A DNA stretch of 64,000 nucleotides from Pseudomonas sp. MYb60 (lineage in GTDB: Bacteria > Pseudomonadota > Gammaproteobacteria > Pseudomonadales > Pseudomonadaceae). Under the pieces are notes generated by a model. That model did not search any database and was not told the DNA's origin. It was given only the letters and a program-made list of their open reading frames with translations. Position 1 is the first letter of the stretch; every line of letters begins with the position of its first letter. Both the position numbers and the translations under genes were made by a program. Below are positions 44,501 through 54,554 of the stretch, one piece after another. The stretch spans positions 62,001 to 126,000 of the forward strand of contig NZ_PCOZ01000005.1 in the NCBI RefSeq assembly GCF_002979555.1, given 5' to 3'.

Positions 44501-45098
44501 CGGCACCCGATCTGGTTGTTCTGCCCACGCGTGGAATCGGCGTGGCTGCGACAGTGATAGATAGGGTAAATCAGAAAAAGTGCAACGGAGCTGGGCAGAT
44601 TATTGCAAAACACGCCTTTGGTCCCCTTGAACAGGGGGCGCCGTGAAGAAATCGTTCCAGTGCCTATACTGATGTGAGCAGCGGCGTGTGTTGCGGGGGA
44701 TTGCGACGCTTGAAGTCGCTAACGGCACTCTTTCTGCCCGCTGCAACGAGGATGACGGCAATGAAACATCCGATTCGAGCGCAAATAGTGGTCCAGTTTA
44801 TTTGCCTGCTTTCGGTGGCTCAGCTTTTCTGCTGATCGATGAGTCACGGCTTTCACATTCAGCTGCTTATGCGGCGACGGGAGGTATTGCCTGCAGCGTC
44901 TTGAAACAGCGCCGTTTGGAGCGGCCGCTTCTTTTTGCCCTGGCTCCGCATCCCCACGAGCTGGCAGTTGCACTCAAGCACGACATCAAAACGCCAGTAA
45001 CCCGAGACTATTCAGCGAGACGCACACCTTTTACGTGTACTAACCTGAATCCACACTGATAGAATGCGACGAATTCTCATTCATATCTACGAACTCCT
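44501..45098. other. About 600 bp with little coding signal; truncated leader frame
   Basis: A TATACT box (44665-44670) is followed by GAGGA and a 24-codon frame at 44761-44835 that reads like a signal sequence ('AQIVVQFICLLSVAQLFC') and then stops. It may be the decayed start of an exported protein. Longer plus-strand frames here look non-coding. The promoter of the ECF sigma gene lies at the right end. Confidence 0.4.
45068..45088. promoter_or_regulatory. Possible Fur site upstream of the ECF sigma gene
   Basis: The minus strand contains ATGAATGAGAATTCGTC, with one good AATGAGAAT half-site of the Fur consensus and a poor second half. Its place just before a FecI-like gene supports iron control. 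Confidence 0.4.
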
Positions 45099-45632
45099 GT
45101 GCAGCCTACCCCATCGGCAAACCGCCATCAGTCCATCGATCAGCTCTACGGCCATCACCACGGCTGGCTGCAGGGCTGGCTGCGCAAACGCCTGGGCAAT
45201 GCCGCCGATGCGGCGGACCTGGCCCAGGACACGTTCGTGCGGCTGCTCAGCACCGCGCCAGGAGAACCGCTGGACTTCACTTCGCCACGCGCCTACCTGG
45301 CCACTATCGCCAACCGCTTGAGCATCAACCTTTATCGCCGCCGCTCGCTGGAGCAGGCCTACCTGGAGGCGCTGGCGCAAACGCCGGAAGCGTTGGCACC
45401 GTCGCTGGAACACCAGGCACTGGTGCTCGAGGCCCTCGACGAAATCGACCAGGTATTGGCGCTGTTGCCGGACAAAAACCGGCAAGCGTTCCTGATGGCG
45501 CAGCTGGAGGGTTACACCCAGGAAGAGATCGCCAGCCGCCTCAATATCAGCGTGCGTTCAGTGCAACGCTACCTGGCGCGCGCGTTCGAAGAATGCATCA
45601 TGCTCGCGTGCCAGGGCGCACTGCATGACTGA
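45099..45632 (+). CDS. ECF sigma factor, FecI-like (177 aa)
   Basis: Iron-starvation-type sigma factor. Region 2 is 'DLAQDTFVRLLSTAPG' and 'YLATIANRLSINLYRRRSLE'; region 4 is 'QLEGYTQEEIASRLNISVRS'. The GTG start at 45099 has a weak ribosome site. Its end overlaps the fecR-like start by 8 bp. It should drive the TonB-receptor gene two positions downstream. Confidence 0.92.
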   Translation: MQPTPSANRHQSIDQLYGHHHGWLQGWLRKRLGNAADAADLAQDTFVRLLSTAPGEPLDFTSPRAYLATIANRLSINLYRRRSLEQAYLEALAQTPEALAPSLEHQALVLEALDEIDQVLALLPDKNRQAFLMAQLEGYTQEEIASRLNISVRSVQRYLARAFEECIMLACQGALHD

Positions 45633-46593
45633 AGCCCCCATCGACCGGCGCATCGCCCGGGAAGCCGCCGGCTGGTTCGTGCGTTTGCAAAACAGCAGTG
45701 CCGGCGCCGCCGAACACGCTGCCGGCGCCGAATGGCGCGCACGCCACGCCGATCACGAACGCGCATGGCAACTGGCCGAGCGCTTCAGCAATCGCACCCA
45801 GCAGCTTGGCGGCGGTGCCGGCAGAGCAGCGCTCGATCGCCCGCGCAGCCTGGACCGACGCCAGACCCTCAAGACCCTTGCCCTGCTGATCGTCGCCGCG
45901 CCCTTGGGCGTCGCCGCCTACCGGGGCTTGCCATGGCGCGAGTGGCAGGCCGATCAACGCACCGCCCTGGGCGAGCAACGGACGCTGCAACTGCCCGACG
46001 GCGGCCAGATTCGCCTGAACACCGGCAGCGCCATCGATATCGCCTACGATGACAACGTGCGGCGCGTCCGCCTGATCGCTGGCGAGATGTTCGTCGAGGT
46101 GCCTCGCGAGAGAACCCGGCGACCGTTTATCGTCGATACCGCCGAGGCCCGGATCACCCTGCTCGGCAGCCGCTTCATGGTGCGGCAATACCCCCACAGC
46201 ACTTACCTTGCCGCCCTGGATGGCATTGCCGAAGTGCGCCCGCGCCTGTCTCGCGGTGATGACGGCCTGTTGCGGCTGGCGGCCGGCCAGCAGACCCGGG
46301 TCACGTCTGAGGCGGCGGAGCCGGCCATGGCACTGGCGCGCAACCGTCTCGACTGGCTCAGCGGCGTGCTGCGCGTGGAGAAGATGCGACTCGATGACTT
46401 CGTCGCAGAGCTGGGGCGCTATCGAACGGGCCTGTTGCGTTGCGATCCCGCCGTGGCCGGGCTGTTGATCTCCGGTGCCTTTCAGTTGCGCGATACCGAC
46501 CAGATTCTGCGGGCTGTCAGCCAGACGCTGCCGGTGAGCGTTCACTACCGTACGCCCTACTGGGTGACTGTCACGACCCTCGCGAACTCTTAA
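45625..46593 (+). CDS. FecR-family sigma regulator (322 aa)
   Basis: Transmembrane regulator for the ECF sigma factor. An N-terminal cytoplasmic domain ('AAEHAAGAEWRARHADHERA', then WQLAERF), a membrane segment ('LALLIVAAPLGVAAY') and a periplasmic FecR domain ('QRTLQLPDGGQIRLNTGSAI', 'RRVRLIAGEMFVEVPRERTR') are present. It receives the signal from the STN domain of the receptor encoded next. Confidence 0.92.
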   Translation: MTEAPIDRRIAREAAGWFVRLQNSSAGAAEHAAGAEWRARHADHERAWQLAERFSNRTQQLGGGAGRAALDRPRSLDRRQTLKTLALLIVAAPLGVAAYRGLPWREWQADQRTALGEQRTLQLPDGGQIRLNTGSAIDIAYDDNVRRVRLIAGEMFVEVPRERTRRPFIVDTAEARITLLGSRFMVRQYPHSTYLAALDGIAEVRPRLSRGDDGLLRLAAGQQTRVTSEAAEPAMALARNRLDWLSGVLRVEKMRLDDFVAELGRYRTGLLRCDPAVAGLLISGAFQLRDTDQILRAVSQTLPVSVHYRTPYWVTVTTLANS

Positions 46594-46607
46594 TAAGAAT
46601 CATTGTC
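46589..46607. promoter_or_regulatory. Fur box upstream of the TonB-receptor gene
   Basis: A 19-base site containing TAATAAGAATCATTGTC matches the Fur consensus at 14 of 19 positions by my count. It overlaps the fecR-like stop codon and lies 65 bp before the receptor start, giving iron control in addition to the sigma factor. Confidence 0.65.
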
Positions 46608-46672
46608 GTGTTTTCCCGGGGTTGCGTGTCCCTCCTGTAACAACATCATTTTCACAGGGCAGGGACGTACAC

Positions 46673-49096
46673 ATGGCAACGAAGTTGGGCATGCAACCTT
46701 TGGCGCGGGCAATACACGCGGCCGCTCTGGGTCTGATCATCGCGGGCGGCAGCCTCACGGCCCTATCACTACAGGCCGCCGAAGCCGGCGCGCAGCAAAA
46801 CCGCACCTACCATGTGCCCGCCGGCAGCCTGAGCAACTCCCTTTCCGAATTCGCCAGCCAAGCGGACATCACCCTGCCCATCGAACCGGCCCTGGTCGAA
46901 GGCCTGCGCAGCCCCGGCCTGAATGCGGCGACCAGTGTAGAGGGCGGCCTGCAGCAACTGTTGCAAGGCACCGGCCTGCAGGCGGCGCCGCAAGGTAATG
47001 GCCTGTACTTGCTGACGCGGCAAACCGCAGGCACTAGCCTGGAACTCGGCGCTACGAGCATTACCGGCCAGAACCTCACGCAAACCACCGAGAACACCGG
47101 CTCCTACACCACCGGCGCCATGCAGACCGCCACCAAGTTGCCCCTGACGCTGCGTGAAACGCCGCAGTCGGTAAGCGTGGTCACGCGCAAGCGCATGGAT
47201 GACAAGGCCATGACCACCATCAGCGATGTCGCCAAAAATACCCCCGGCATTTTCCTGAACAACGCCGGCGGTGCCGGGCGTCCGACGTTCAGCGCACGCG
47301 GCTTCGACATCGACAACATCATGTACGATGGCTTCCCCACCAGTTTCCAGAGCTACATACCCACCGGCGAAGCCAACCTGGCCATGTATGACCGGGTCGA
47401 GATCGTTCGCGGTGCCACCGGGCTGGCCCAGGGTGCCGGCAACCCGGGTGGCGCCATCAACCTGATTCGCAAGCGCCCGACCCAGAAGTTCCAGGCGTCG
47501 ATCACCGGCAGCGCCGGCAGTTGGGACGATTACAGCAGCACGCTCGACGTCGGCGGCCCGCTCAACGACAACGGCACCCTGCGCGCCCGCACCGTGATCT
47601 CGAAGCAGGACTCCAAAAGCTTCCGCGACTCGGTCAAAAGCGACGCCGACCTGTTCTACGGTGTCGTCGACGCCGACCTGACCGACAGCACCACCCTGAC
47701 CGTCGGCGCCTACCGCCAAAAGAGCTACACCAACTACATTTGGGGCGGCCTGCCGATGGCCCGCGGCGGCGGCCACCTGGGGCTGCCACGCGATACCTAC
47801 CTGGGGCATGACTGGGAATATTCGGACAACCGCACCACCGGCTATTTCGCCACCCTTGAACAGGGCCTGGCCAACGACTGGACACTGCGCCTGGCCGCCA
47901 TGCAGGCGAAAACCACCACCGACGTGCTGGCCTCTTCCGTGTGGGCCTACGACCGCAACTCTCTCTGGACGCAAGCCTCGGAGCAGAAGGAAAAGGGCTA
48001 CGACCTGGCGCTCAGCGGCCCCTTCAAGTTGCTCGGCCAGGAACATGACCTGACCGTGGGCGTCAGCCGGCGCGACCTGGATTACCGTAGCGGCAAACTG
48101 TGGGAAGGCCCTATGAGCCCGAGCAGCAACCCGTTCGAGTGGGACCCGCGCGATCATGACAAGCCAAATTACACCCGGGGTCCGAATGGCCTGCCAGAGA
48201 CCACGACGCAGGACAGCTTCTATACCAGTACCCGCCTGCGCCTGACCGAGCCCCTCTCGCTGATCCTGGGTGGACGCCTGGACTGGTACGAATACGAGTC
48301 CCGCGAAAACACCGAAAACAGCTACAAGGTTACCCGCAACCTGACCCGCTATGCCGGCCTGATCTACGACCTCGATGCCAACCACTCGGTCTACGTCAGC
48401 TACACCGACATCTTCAAGCCGCAGAGTGAAAAAGGCCTGGGCGGTAAAGTGGTCGAGCCTGTCGTCGGTGAGAACTACGAAGTAGGTATCAAAGGCGAAT
48501 ACTTCGACGGTGCGCTGAACGCCAGCATGGCGGTGTTCCAGATCGACCAGACCAACCTTGCCCAAATAACGGATGACAAAGGTTGCGGGGCAACCCCCGC
48601 CAGTGACTGCTACGAAGCTTCTGGCCTGGTGCGCAGCCGCGGTATCGACCTGGAAATCCAGGGCGCCGTAACCGACAACCTGCAACTATCGGCCGGCTAC
48701 ACCTACACCCAGACCAAAAACGTCAAAAACGCCAATTCCTCCCTGGAGGGCGAGGACTTTGACCGCAAAAAACCGCGCCAGCTGTTCAAACTGGCCACTA
48801 TCTACACCCTGCCCGGCTTCGAGCGCTGGCGCGTAGGGGGTGACATCTACCAGCAAAGTCGCATCCGCACCTCCGGCGGCAGCGGCACCTCCGCCTGGAA
48901 GAACCAGCAGGGCTCGTACACCGTGGTCGGCCTGGTGGCAGGCTACAAAGCCACCGAGCACCTGGACCTGCAGTTGAACGTCAACAACCTGTTCGACCGT
49001 ACCTACTACACCAGCGTCGCTGATGGCTCGTACCGCCCATACGACATCTACGGCGATCCGCGCAACATGAAGCTTACGGCGCGGTACGACTTCTAA
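46673..49096 (+). CDS. TonB-dependent siderophore receptor with STN signalling domain (807 aa)
   Basis: Outer-membrane ferric-siderophore receptor that also signals. Signal peptide ('AIHAAALGLIIAGGSLTALS'), STN domain ('YHVPAGSLSNSLSEFASQAD' to 'LLQGTGLQAAPQGNGLYLL'), plug ('LRETPQSVSVVTRKRMDDKA', 'DRVEIVRGATGLAQGAGNPG') and a beta-barrel ending in the classical aromatic 'MKLTARYDF'. The wording is of the FpvA/FhuE/FoxA class. ATG 46673 follows AGGGA and starts the signal peptide. Together with the preceding sigma and FecR genes it makes a complete cell-surface signalling set. The siderophore is probably taken from other microbes; no biosynthesis genes lie nearby. Confidence 0.94.
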   Translation: MATKLGMQPLARAIHAAALGLIIAGGSLTALSLQAAEAGAQQNRTYHVPAGSLSNSLSEFASQADITLPIEPALVEGLRSPGLNAATSVEGGLQQLLQGTGLQAAPQGNGLYLLTRQTAGTSLELGATSITGQNLTQTTENTGSYTTGAMQTATKLPLTLRETPQSVSVVTRKRMDDKAMTTISDVAKNTPGIFLNNAGGAGRPTFSARGFDIDNIMYDGFPTSFQSYIPTGEANLAMYDRVEIVRGATGLAQGAGNPGGAINLIRKRPTQKFQASITGSAGSWDDYSSTLDVGGPLNDNGTLRARTVISKQDSKSFRDSVKSDADLFYGVVDADLTDSTTLTVGAYRQKSYTNYIWGGLPMARGGGHLGLPRDTYLGHDWEYSDNRTTGYFATLEQGLANDWTLRLAAMQAKTTTDVLASSVWAYDRNSLWTQASEQKEKGYDLALSGPFKLLGQEHDLTVGVSRRDLDYRSGKLWEGPMSPSSNPFEWDPRDHDKPNYTRGPNGLPETTTQDSFYTSTRLRLTEPLSLILGGRLDWYEYESRENTENSYKVTRNLTRYAGLIYDLDANHSVYVSYTDIFKPQSEKGLGGKVVEPVVGENYEVGIKGEYFDGALNASMAVFQIDQTNLAQITDDKGCGATPASDCYEASGLVRSRGIDLEIQGAVTDNLQLSAGYTYTQTKNVKNANSSLEGEDFDRKKPRQLFKLATIYTLPGFERWRVGGDIYQQSRIRTSGGSGTSAWKNQQGSYTVVGLVAGYKATEHLDLQLNVNNLFDRTYYTSVADGSYRPYDIYGDPRNMKLTARYDF

Positions 49097-49148
49097 CGAA
49101 GGCGGGCTGGCCCACGTTCAGGGATGGACGTGGGCTACGCGCTGGCCG

Positions 49149-49430
49149 TCATTCACACCACTGCCGCTCGCAAGGCACACCATCATTGTCTCCGTCCATG
49201 TGCATGCCCGGGCAATGGTTCAGGAAGGTCGTGGCCTCGGCACAGGACGTCATTTGCGAGCAGTACTTGCGCCCATCGCACCTGAAGCCTGGCGGCGCAG
49301 CGGCTCGCGAGGCCCCGATTGGCAAGGAGGCCTTCGCCTGGGACAACGTGGCGCCGACCCAGGACTGAAAATCAGGGGAAAGTTTCCAAGCCAATAATCC
49401 TACGATCAGCACTGCAAAAAACGCTTTCAT
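49149..49430 (-). CDS. Secreted excalibur-domain protein (93 aa)
   Basis: Small exported or membrane-anchored protein. A hydrophobic N-terminus ('FFAVLIVGLLAWKLS') precedes a linker and a C-terminal excalibur calcium-binding motif 'DGDNDGVPCERQWCE' with the two extra Cys in 'FRCDGRKYCSQMTSCAE'. Such domains often sit on extracellular nucleases or stand alone; here there is no nuclease. Its role is unknown. Confidence 0.85.
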   Translation of the reverse strand: MKAFFAVLIVGLLAWKLSPDFQSWVGATLSQAKASLPIGASRAAAPPGFRCDGRKYCSQMTSCAEATTFLNHCPGMHMDGDNDGVPCERQWCE

Positions 49431-49635
49431 CTCTTCATCCTTCCTTGGAATGAACTCGCTTGAGTTTCAGGCATTCGGCGCTGCAACGTCATCGCGACAA
49501 GCAGGGGACAACGCCGCAATAACGTGCATAGCCCCAACACATTTAGACAAGATTGAGGCTAACTGCAAATAGAGAAAGATCAGTTCAGGCAAGCAAGCGA
49601 TGAGGCTCCGCCCTCACGACTGAACGATCAGCCCC

Positions 49636-50346
49636 TCAACTCCCCGAAAATCGGTCTCGACTGTTGGTCAAGTGCAGCACCATCGCTGCGCGTGCAGCGT
49701 CCGGGTCTTGCCGGTTGATCGCGTTGAAAATCGCTTCATGCTCCAAACTCGCCAAATGGCCAAGCTGAGAAAAATCGGCACCGCCGCGCTCATCGACCTT
49801 CACTTGCGTACGCGGAATCATCGCACTGCCCAAGTGCTGCATGATCTCCGTGAAAAACGTATTGCCGGTAGCTTCAGCGATCAATTGATGGAAGCGCTTG
49901 TCTTCATCGACACAACTATCGTTGTTGGCCAGCGACGCTTGATAGTCGGTTAGCACCTGACGCATGCGAGCCAGTTGATCGTCAGACCTGCGAACGGCGG
50001 CCAATGCAACAGCTTGCACTTCGAGGCCCAAACGCAACTCAAGCATGTTTCTGACACTTGTTACGGTGTCCATGTGAAGGCGAAGCCCAGGGGGTGCCTG
50101 GCGCTCAAGCACAAACGTCCCGATGCCGTGGCGCGTTTCCACCAACCCAGATGCCTGCAACTTAGAGATAGCCTCCCTGACGACCGTTCGACTGACGCCA
50201 TGCTCACGCACGATGGTGGATTCCGAAGGCAGTTTTTCGCCCGGCTTGAGTTGCCCCAGCAATATGCGCTGCGTCAGCGCCTCAACCACCCCCTGGGCCA
50301 GATTGTTGGATCTTCTTCGAACGGGTACGTCGCTATCAATTTGCAT
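49636..50346 (-). CDS. GntR-family regulator of glucarate genes, FCD subfamily (236 aa)
   Basis: FadR-type regulator: winged helix ('RILLGQLKPGEKLPSESTIV', 'EHGVSRTVVREAISKLQASG') and FCD domain ('CVDEDKRFHQLIAEATGN', 'HLASLEHEAIFNAINRQDP'). It is divergent from kdgD and closely similar in its DNA-binding helix to the regulator at 56250. It probably represses the glucarate operon until a sugar acid or keto acid binds. Confidence 0.9.
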   Translation of the reverse strand: MQIDSDVPVRRRSNNLAQGVVEALTQRILLGQLKPGEKLPSESTIVREHGVSRTVVREAISKLQASGLVETRHGIGTFVLERQAPPGLRLHMDTVTSVRNMLELRLGLEVQAVALAAVRRSDDQLARMRQVLTDYQASLANNDSCVDEDKRFHQLIAEATGNTFFTEIMQHLGSAMIPRTQVKVDERGGADFSQLGHLASLEHEAIFNAINRQDPDAARAAMVLHLTNSRDRFSGS

Positions 50347-50445
50347 GAGTTTGAGTCCAGGAGTTTCGCTTTCAAGAGCTTATCACCCACCGCACATTGA
50401 CTGGCGAAAAGCACGCGCGAATCCCAACGCATTAAGCCGCTCATC

Positions 50446-50663
50446 TTGTATGACAACACACGATTTTCTCATGATTTTAGATGATTTCGGCCTCACCACC
50501 CAACACCCTAAAACGGCAGTAAATACAAGAAATCCGCACAACCCACCCAATAAATAGGCTTTTAATAACCATATTAGCGCCGATTCGGCCCTCCTTATGA
50601 ACAGAAACCATTGTGCGCAGCATTGCGAACCCGAAAAACCACTTGTATGATGTCTATCAACAA
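50446..50663. promoter_or_regulatory. Candidate GntR operators in the kdgD promoter region
   Basis: Two related sites in the 368-bp divergent gap: TTGT-ATG-ACAA (50446-50456) and TTGTATGAT-GTCT-ATCAACAA (about 50643-50663). Both fit the palindromic TTGT...ACAA form of FadR/FCD regulators. One lies near each of the divergent starts. The rest of the gap holds no gene. Confidence 0.5.
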
Positions 50664-50714
50664 GTCACCTCCCCCATGACATCTCAATAAAAACCAGCGA
50701 TGCAGGCGAATCAC

Positions 50715-51626
50715 ATGAATCCTCAAGAACTCAAGTCGATCCTCTCTGAAGGCCTTTTGTCTTTTCCGTTGACCGACTTTGACGCGGCCGGCGACTTCCG
50801 TGCAGACACCTATGCCAAACGCCTTGAATGGCTCGCACCCTATGGCGCCAGTGCCCTGTTCGCCGCGGGTGGCACGGGTGAATTCTTCTCGCTCGAAGCA
50901 CGTGAATATTCGGAAATCATCAAGGTTGCGGTCGACACCTGCCGTGGCGAAGTCCCGATTCTGGCCGGCACCGGGGGTTCAACCCGCCAAGCCATTGCGT
51001 ACGCTCAAGAAGCCGAGCGTCAAGGCGCAGCAGGTGTGCTGCTGCTGCCTCATTACCTGACCGAAGCAAGCCAGGAAGGGTTGGTTGCCCACGTGCAGCA
51101 AGTCTGCAAGTCGGTCGATTTCGGGGTGGTTGTTTACAACCGCAATGTTTGCCGCCTGAACGCAGACAGCCTGGAAAAAATTGCCGACAGCTGCCCTAAC
51201 CTGATCGGCTTCAAGGACGGCATTGGCGACATTGAGAGCATGGTCTCGATTCGTCGTCGACTGGGTGAGCGTCTTACCTATCTGGGCGGCTTGCCAACCG
51301 CAGAGGTTTACGCAGCCGCTTACAAAGCACTGGGCGTGCCCGTGTACTCATCAGCCGTCTTCAACTTCATCCCGAAGACCGCAATGGATTTCTACCGCGC
51401 GATCGCCGCTGAAGATCACGCAACCGTGGGCAAGATCATTGACGATTTCTTCCTCCCGTATCTGGACATTCGCAACCGCTGCGAAGGTTATGGCGTGAGC
51501 ATCGTCAAGGCTGGCGCGAAGCTGGTAGGCCATGATGCCGGCCCAGTCCGGGCACCGCTGACCGACTTGCTGCCAAAGGAAATGGAAGAACTGGACGCCC
51601 TGATCAAAAAACTTGGCGCTCAGTAG
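50715..51626 (+). CDS. kdgD: 5-dehydro-4-deoxyglucarate dehydratase (303 aa)
   Basis: DapA-fold enzyme that dehydrates and decarboxylates 5-keto-4-deoxy-D-glucarate to 2,5-dioxovalerate (2-oxoglutarate semialdehyde). The family N-terminus '[18 protein letters not shown]' and '[19 protein letters not shown]' are clear. The Schiff-base Lys is about residue 167 in '[10 protein letters not shown]', and the Tyr lies in '[11 protein letters not shown]'. Length of 303 residues is the family standard, which favours ATG 50715 over 50700. It is the first gene of the glucarate operon; the product is used by the dehydrogenase encoded at 54555. Confidence 0.95.
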   Translation: MNPQELKSILSEGLLSFPLTDFDAAGDFRADTYAKRLEWLAPYGASALFAAGGTGEFFSLEAREYSEIIKVAVDTCRGEVPILAGTGGSTRQAIAYAQEAERQGAAGVLLLPHYLTEASQEGLVAHVQQVCKSVDFGVVVYNRNVCRLNADSLEKIADSCPNLIGFKDGIGDIESMVSIRRRLGERLTYLGGLPTAEVYAAAYKALGVPVYSSAVFNFIPKTAMDFYRAIAAEDHATVGKIIDDFFLPYLDIRNRCEGYGVSIVKAGAKLVGHDAGPVRAPLTDLLPKEMEELDALIKKLGAQ

Positions 51627-51679
51627 TTCAATCGCGACAACCGGCGGCCAAGCCGCCGGCATTACACCCAAACCCGCAT

Positions 51680-51690
51680 AAAAATAATCA
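51680..51690 (+). promoter_or_regulatory. Possible Hfq/Crc site before the glucarate transporter gene
   Basis: AAAAATAATCA lies just upstream of the GGGAG ribosome site. The A-R-N triplets resemble Pseudomonas catabolite-repression targets. Confidence 0.35.
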
Positions 51691-51706
51691 GTGGGAGATT
51701 TGGATT

Positions 51707-53074
51707 GTGACCAATTCAATCAATACGCCTGCAGTTCCGGAAGAGCATTCCGTTCTGGCCAACGCCATCGGCAAAGTGAAGAGGCATGTCCTCCCACTTT
51801 TCGTCATCATGTTCATTCTCAACTACATCGACCGAGTCAACATTGGCTTCGTGCGTACGCACATGGAACACGACCTCGGCATTGGTGCTGCTGCCTATGG
51901 ATTGGGTGCCGGCCTGTTCTTCATCGGCTACGCCCTCTTCGAAGTCCCCTCCAATATGTTGCTGCAAAAAGTGGGCGCTCGCATTTGGCTGACTCGCATC
52001 ATGTTCACGTGGGGTATCGTTGCCACGATGATGGCGTTTATTCAAAACGAAACCCATTTTTACATCCTGCGCTTCCTGCTGGGTGTTGCCGAGGCAGGCT
52101 TCTTCCCTGGCGTGATCTACTACTTCACTCGCTGGTTGCCAGGTGTCGAGCGCGGAAAGGCTATTGCCATTTTCCTGAGCGGTTCAGCCATCGCGTCGCT
52201 CATATCAGGCCCGTTATCGGGCGCCCTGTTGCAGATTGATGGCTTCGGTTTCAAAGGTTGGCAATGGATGTTTGCCATCGAAGGTCTGGCTTCTGTTTTC
52301 CTGGGTTTCTTCGTCTGGTTCTGGCTTGATTCCAAACCCCATGACGCTAAATGGCTCAATCGCGAAGAGCAGGATGCCCTTGTGGAGGCCATTGACCAGG
52401 AGCAGCGTGACCGTGAAGCACTGACGACTGTAAAACCCACCATCGGGAAACTGCTGAAAGATCGCCAAATCCTGCTGTTCTGCGCGCTCTATTTCTGCAT
52501 CCAGTTGACGATCTACGCGGCAACCTTCTGGCTGCCCAGCATTATCAAAAAGATGGGCGACCTGAGTGACGTGCAGGTGGGCTTTTTCAATTCCATCCCA
52601 TGGCTGATCTCCATCTTGGCCATGTACTCCTTCGCAGCGCTGTCAGGGAAGTTCAAGTTCCAGCAAGCCTGGGTTGCCACCGCGCTGTTGATCGCCGCAG
52701 TAGGCATGTTTCTTTCGACTACAGGCGGGCCAATCTTTGCTTTCGTAGCCATCTGCTTCGCCGCCATTGGCTTCAAGTCCGCATCGTCTCTGTTCTGGCC
52801 AATCCCGCAAGGTTACCTGGATGCTCGAATCGCAGCGGCTGTCATCGCGCTGATCAACTCGATCGGCAACCTCGGCGGCTTCGTAGCACCCACGACTTTC
52901 GGTTTTCTCGAACAGACCACAGGCTCCATCCAAGGCGGTTTGTACGGCTTGGCCGGTACATCGATATTCGCCGCGATCCTGGTGTTTTTTGCGAAGACTT
53001 CGCCAAAACAAGCTTCGCTACTGACGCCGCCTATCGCAGCAGTACCCGGTGTGACCGTCAGCAAATCCAACTGA
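51707..53074 (+). CDS. MFS sugar-acid transporter, GudP/GarP-like (455 aa)
   Basis: Anion:cation symporter family carrier, expected to import D-glucarate or D-galactarate with H+. Twelve helices; family stretches '[18 protein letters not shown]' and '[20 protein letters not shown]' are clear. The GTG start at 51707 follows GGGAG by about 9 bases. It lies between kdgD and gudD in one operon. A second carrier of the same family is encoded at 59064. Other Pseudomonas relatives carry tartrate or phthalate, but the operon favours sugar acids. Confidence 0.88.
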   Translation: MTNSINTPAVPEEHSVLANAIGKVKRHVLPLFVIMFILNYIDRVNIGFVRTHMEHDLGIGAAAYGLGAGLFFIGYALFEVPSNMLLQKVGARIWLTRIMFTWGIVATMMAFIQNETHFYILRFLLGVAEAGFFPGVIYYFTRWLPGVERGKAIAIFLSGSAIASLISGPLSGALLQIDGFGFKGWQWMFAIEGLASVFLGFFVWFWLDSKPHDAKWLNREEQDALVEAIDQEQRDREALTTVKPTIGKLLKDRQILLFCALYFCIQLTIYAATFWLPSIIKKMGDLSDVQVGFFNSIPWLISILAMYSFAALSGKFKFQQAWVATALLIAAVGMFLSTTGGPIFAFVAICFAAIGFKSASSLFWPIPQGYLDARIAAAVIALINSIGNLGGFVAPTTFGFLEQTTGSIQGGLYGLAGTSIFAAILVFFAKTSPKQASLLTPPIAAVPGVTVSKSN

Positions 53075-53105
53075 CCCGATCGATCTTATTTTGCAGGAAT
53101 TTGCC

Positions 53106-54458
53106 ATGAACGCAGAACACGCTGCCAACGCCACCAAGTCACCCATTGTCACCAGTTTTCAAGTCATCCCCGTAGCGGGTCACGACAGCATGCTGCTGAA
53201 CCTGAGCGGCGCTCACGGTCCATTTTTTACCCGTAACATCGTCATTCTCAAAGACAGTTCCGGCAACACTGGCGTGGGTGAAGTGCCAGGCGGCGAGCGC
53301 ATCCGCGAAACACTCGAAGACGCGCGCAGCCTGGTTATCGGCCAACCTATTGGCCAGTATCAACGCATCCTGAATCAGATGCGCACGACCTTCGCCTCGC
53401 GTGATTCAGCCGGGCGCGGACTGCAGACGTTCGACCTTCGAATCACCATTCACGCCGTGACCGCAATGGAGGCCGCCCTGCTCGATCTGTTGGGTCAATT
53501 CCTTGAGGTTCCGGTCGCAGCGTTATTGGGCGAAGGGCAGCAACGCGACGCCGTAAAAATGCTCGGTTATCTGTTCTACATCGGTGATCGCAACGTGACG
53601 GACCTTGCGTACCGTCACGAGGCTGAAGCCGACGACGATTGGTTCAGGGTCCGTCACGAGAAAGCGATGACCGCCGAAGCGGTCGTGCGCCTGGCCGAAG
53701 CCGCGAAAGCGAAATATGGCTTCAACGACTTCAAGCTCAAGGGTGGTGTGTTGAACGGCGATGAAGAAATCGAAGCGGTCACTGCGCTGGCCGAACGTTT
53801 CCCGGATGCCCGTATCACACTCGACCCGAACGGCGCCTGGTCGCTGAAAGAAGCCATCCGCTTGTGCCGTGATCAGCATCACGTGCTCGCCTATGCCGAA
53901 GACCCCTGCGGCGCAGAAAATGGTTACTCGGGTCGTGAAGTCATGGCTGAATTCCGTCGCGCCACCGGCCTCAAAACCGCCACTAACATGATTGCAACCG
54001 ATTGGCGCGAAATGGGCCACGCGATCCAGTTGCAGTCCGTTGATATCCCACTTGCAGATCCGCACTTCTGGACGATGCAGGGCTCTGTCCGTGTCGCCCA
54101 GATGTGTCATGAATGGGGCCTGACCTGGGGTTCTCACTCCAATAATCACTTCGATATTTCCTTGGCCATGTTCACTCAGGTCGCAGCCGCTGCGCCGGGT
54201 GAAATTACCGCGATCGACACGCACTGGATCTGGCAGGACGGTCAACGCCTGACCAAGGAACCGCTGAAAATTGAGGGCGGCTACGTCAAGGTACCGACCA
54301 AACACGGTCTGGGCGTCGACATTGATATGGACGCCGTGGCCAAGGCACACGAAGTTTACAAAGGCATGGGATTGGGCGCTCGTGACGACAGCGTTGCGAT
54401 GCAGTTTTTGATTCCAGGCTGGAGCTTCAACAATAAGCAGCCTTGCCTGGTTCGCTGA
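53106..54458 (+). CDS. gudD: D-glucarate dehydratase (450 aa)
   Basis: Enolase-superfamily enzyme that removes water from D-glucarate to give 5-keto-4-deoxy-D-glucarate. Catalytic Lys in '[14 protein letters not shown]' (about 209) and His in '[15 protein letters not shown]' (about 343) are at the expected places; Mg ligands are in '[11 protein letters not shown]', 'AYAEDPCG' and '[11 protein letters not shown]'. Length is normal. ATG 53106 follows AGGA. It is 31 bp after the transporter gene and feeds KdgD. Confidence 0.95.
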   Translation: MNAEHAANATKSPIVTSFQVIPVAGHDSMLLNLSGAHGPFFTRNIVILKDSSGNTGVGEVPGGERIRETLEDARSLVIGQPIGQYQRILNQMRTTFASRDSAGRGLQTFDLRITIHAVTAMEAALLDLLGQFLEVPVAALLGEGQQRDAVKMLGYLFYIGDRNVTDLAYRHEAEADDDWFRVRHEKAMTAEAVVRLAEAAKAKYGFNDFKLKGGVLNGDEEIEAVTALAERFPDARITLDPNGAWSLKEAIRLCRDQHHVLAYAEDPCGAENGYSGREVMAEFRRATGLKTATNMIATDWREMGHAIQLQSVDIPLADPHFWTMQGSVRVAQMCHEWGLTWGSHSNNHFDISLAMFTQVAAAAPGEITAIDTHWIWQDGQRLTKEPLKIEGGYVKVPTKHGLGVDIDMDAVAKAHEVYKGMGLGARDDSVAMQFLIPGWSFNNKQPCLVR

Positions 54459-54554
54459 TCGTCCCACTGCAGTTCAGGCGCCACAATTGCCCTCTGTGCA
54501 GCATCATTAACCGCTTCGGATTCAAACAAGAGTCCGAAGCGAACGGAGACCGAT

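Noticed and set aside
44688..45059. 123-codon plus-strand frame
   Set aside because: Composition is not coding-like, no ribosome site, and it overlaps the promoter region of the ECF sigma gene.
46769..48685. 638-codon minus-strand frame opposite the second TonB receptor
   Set aside because: Antisense shadow of a well-defined receptor gene.
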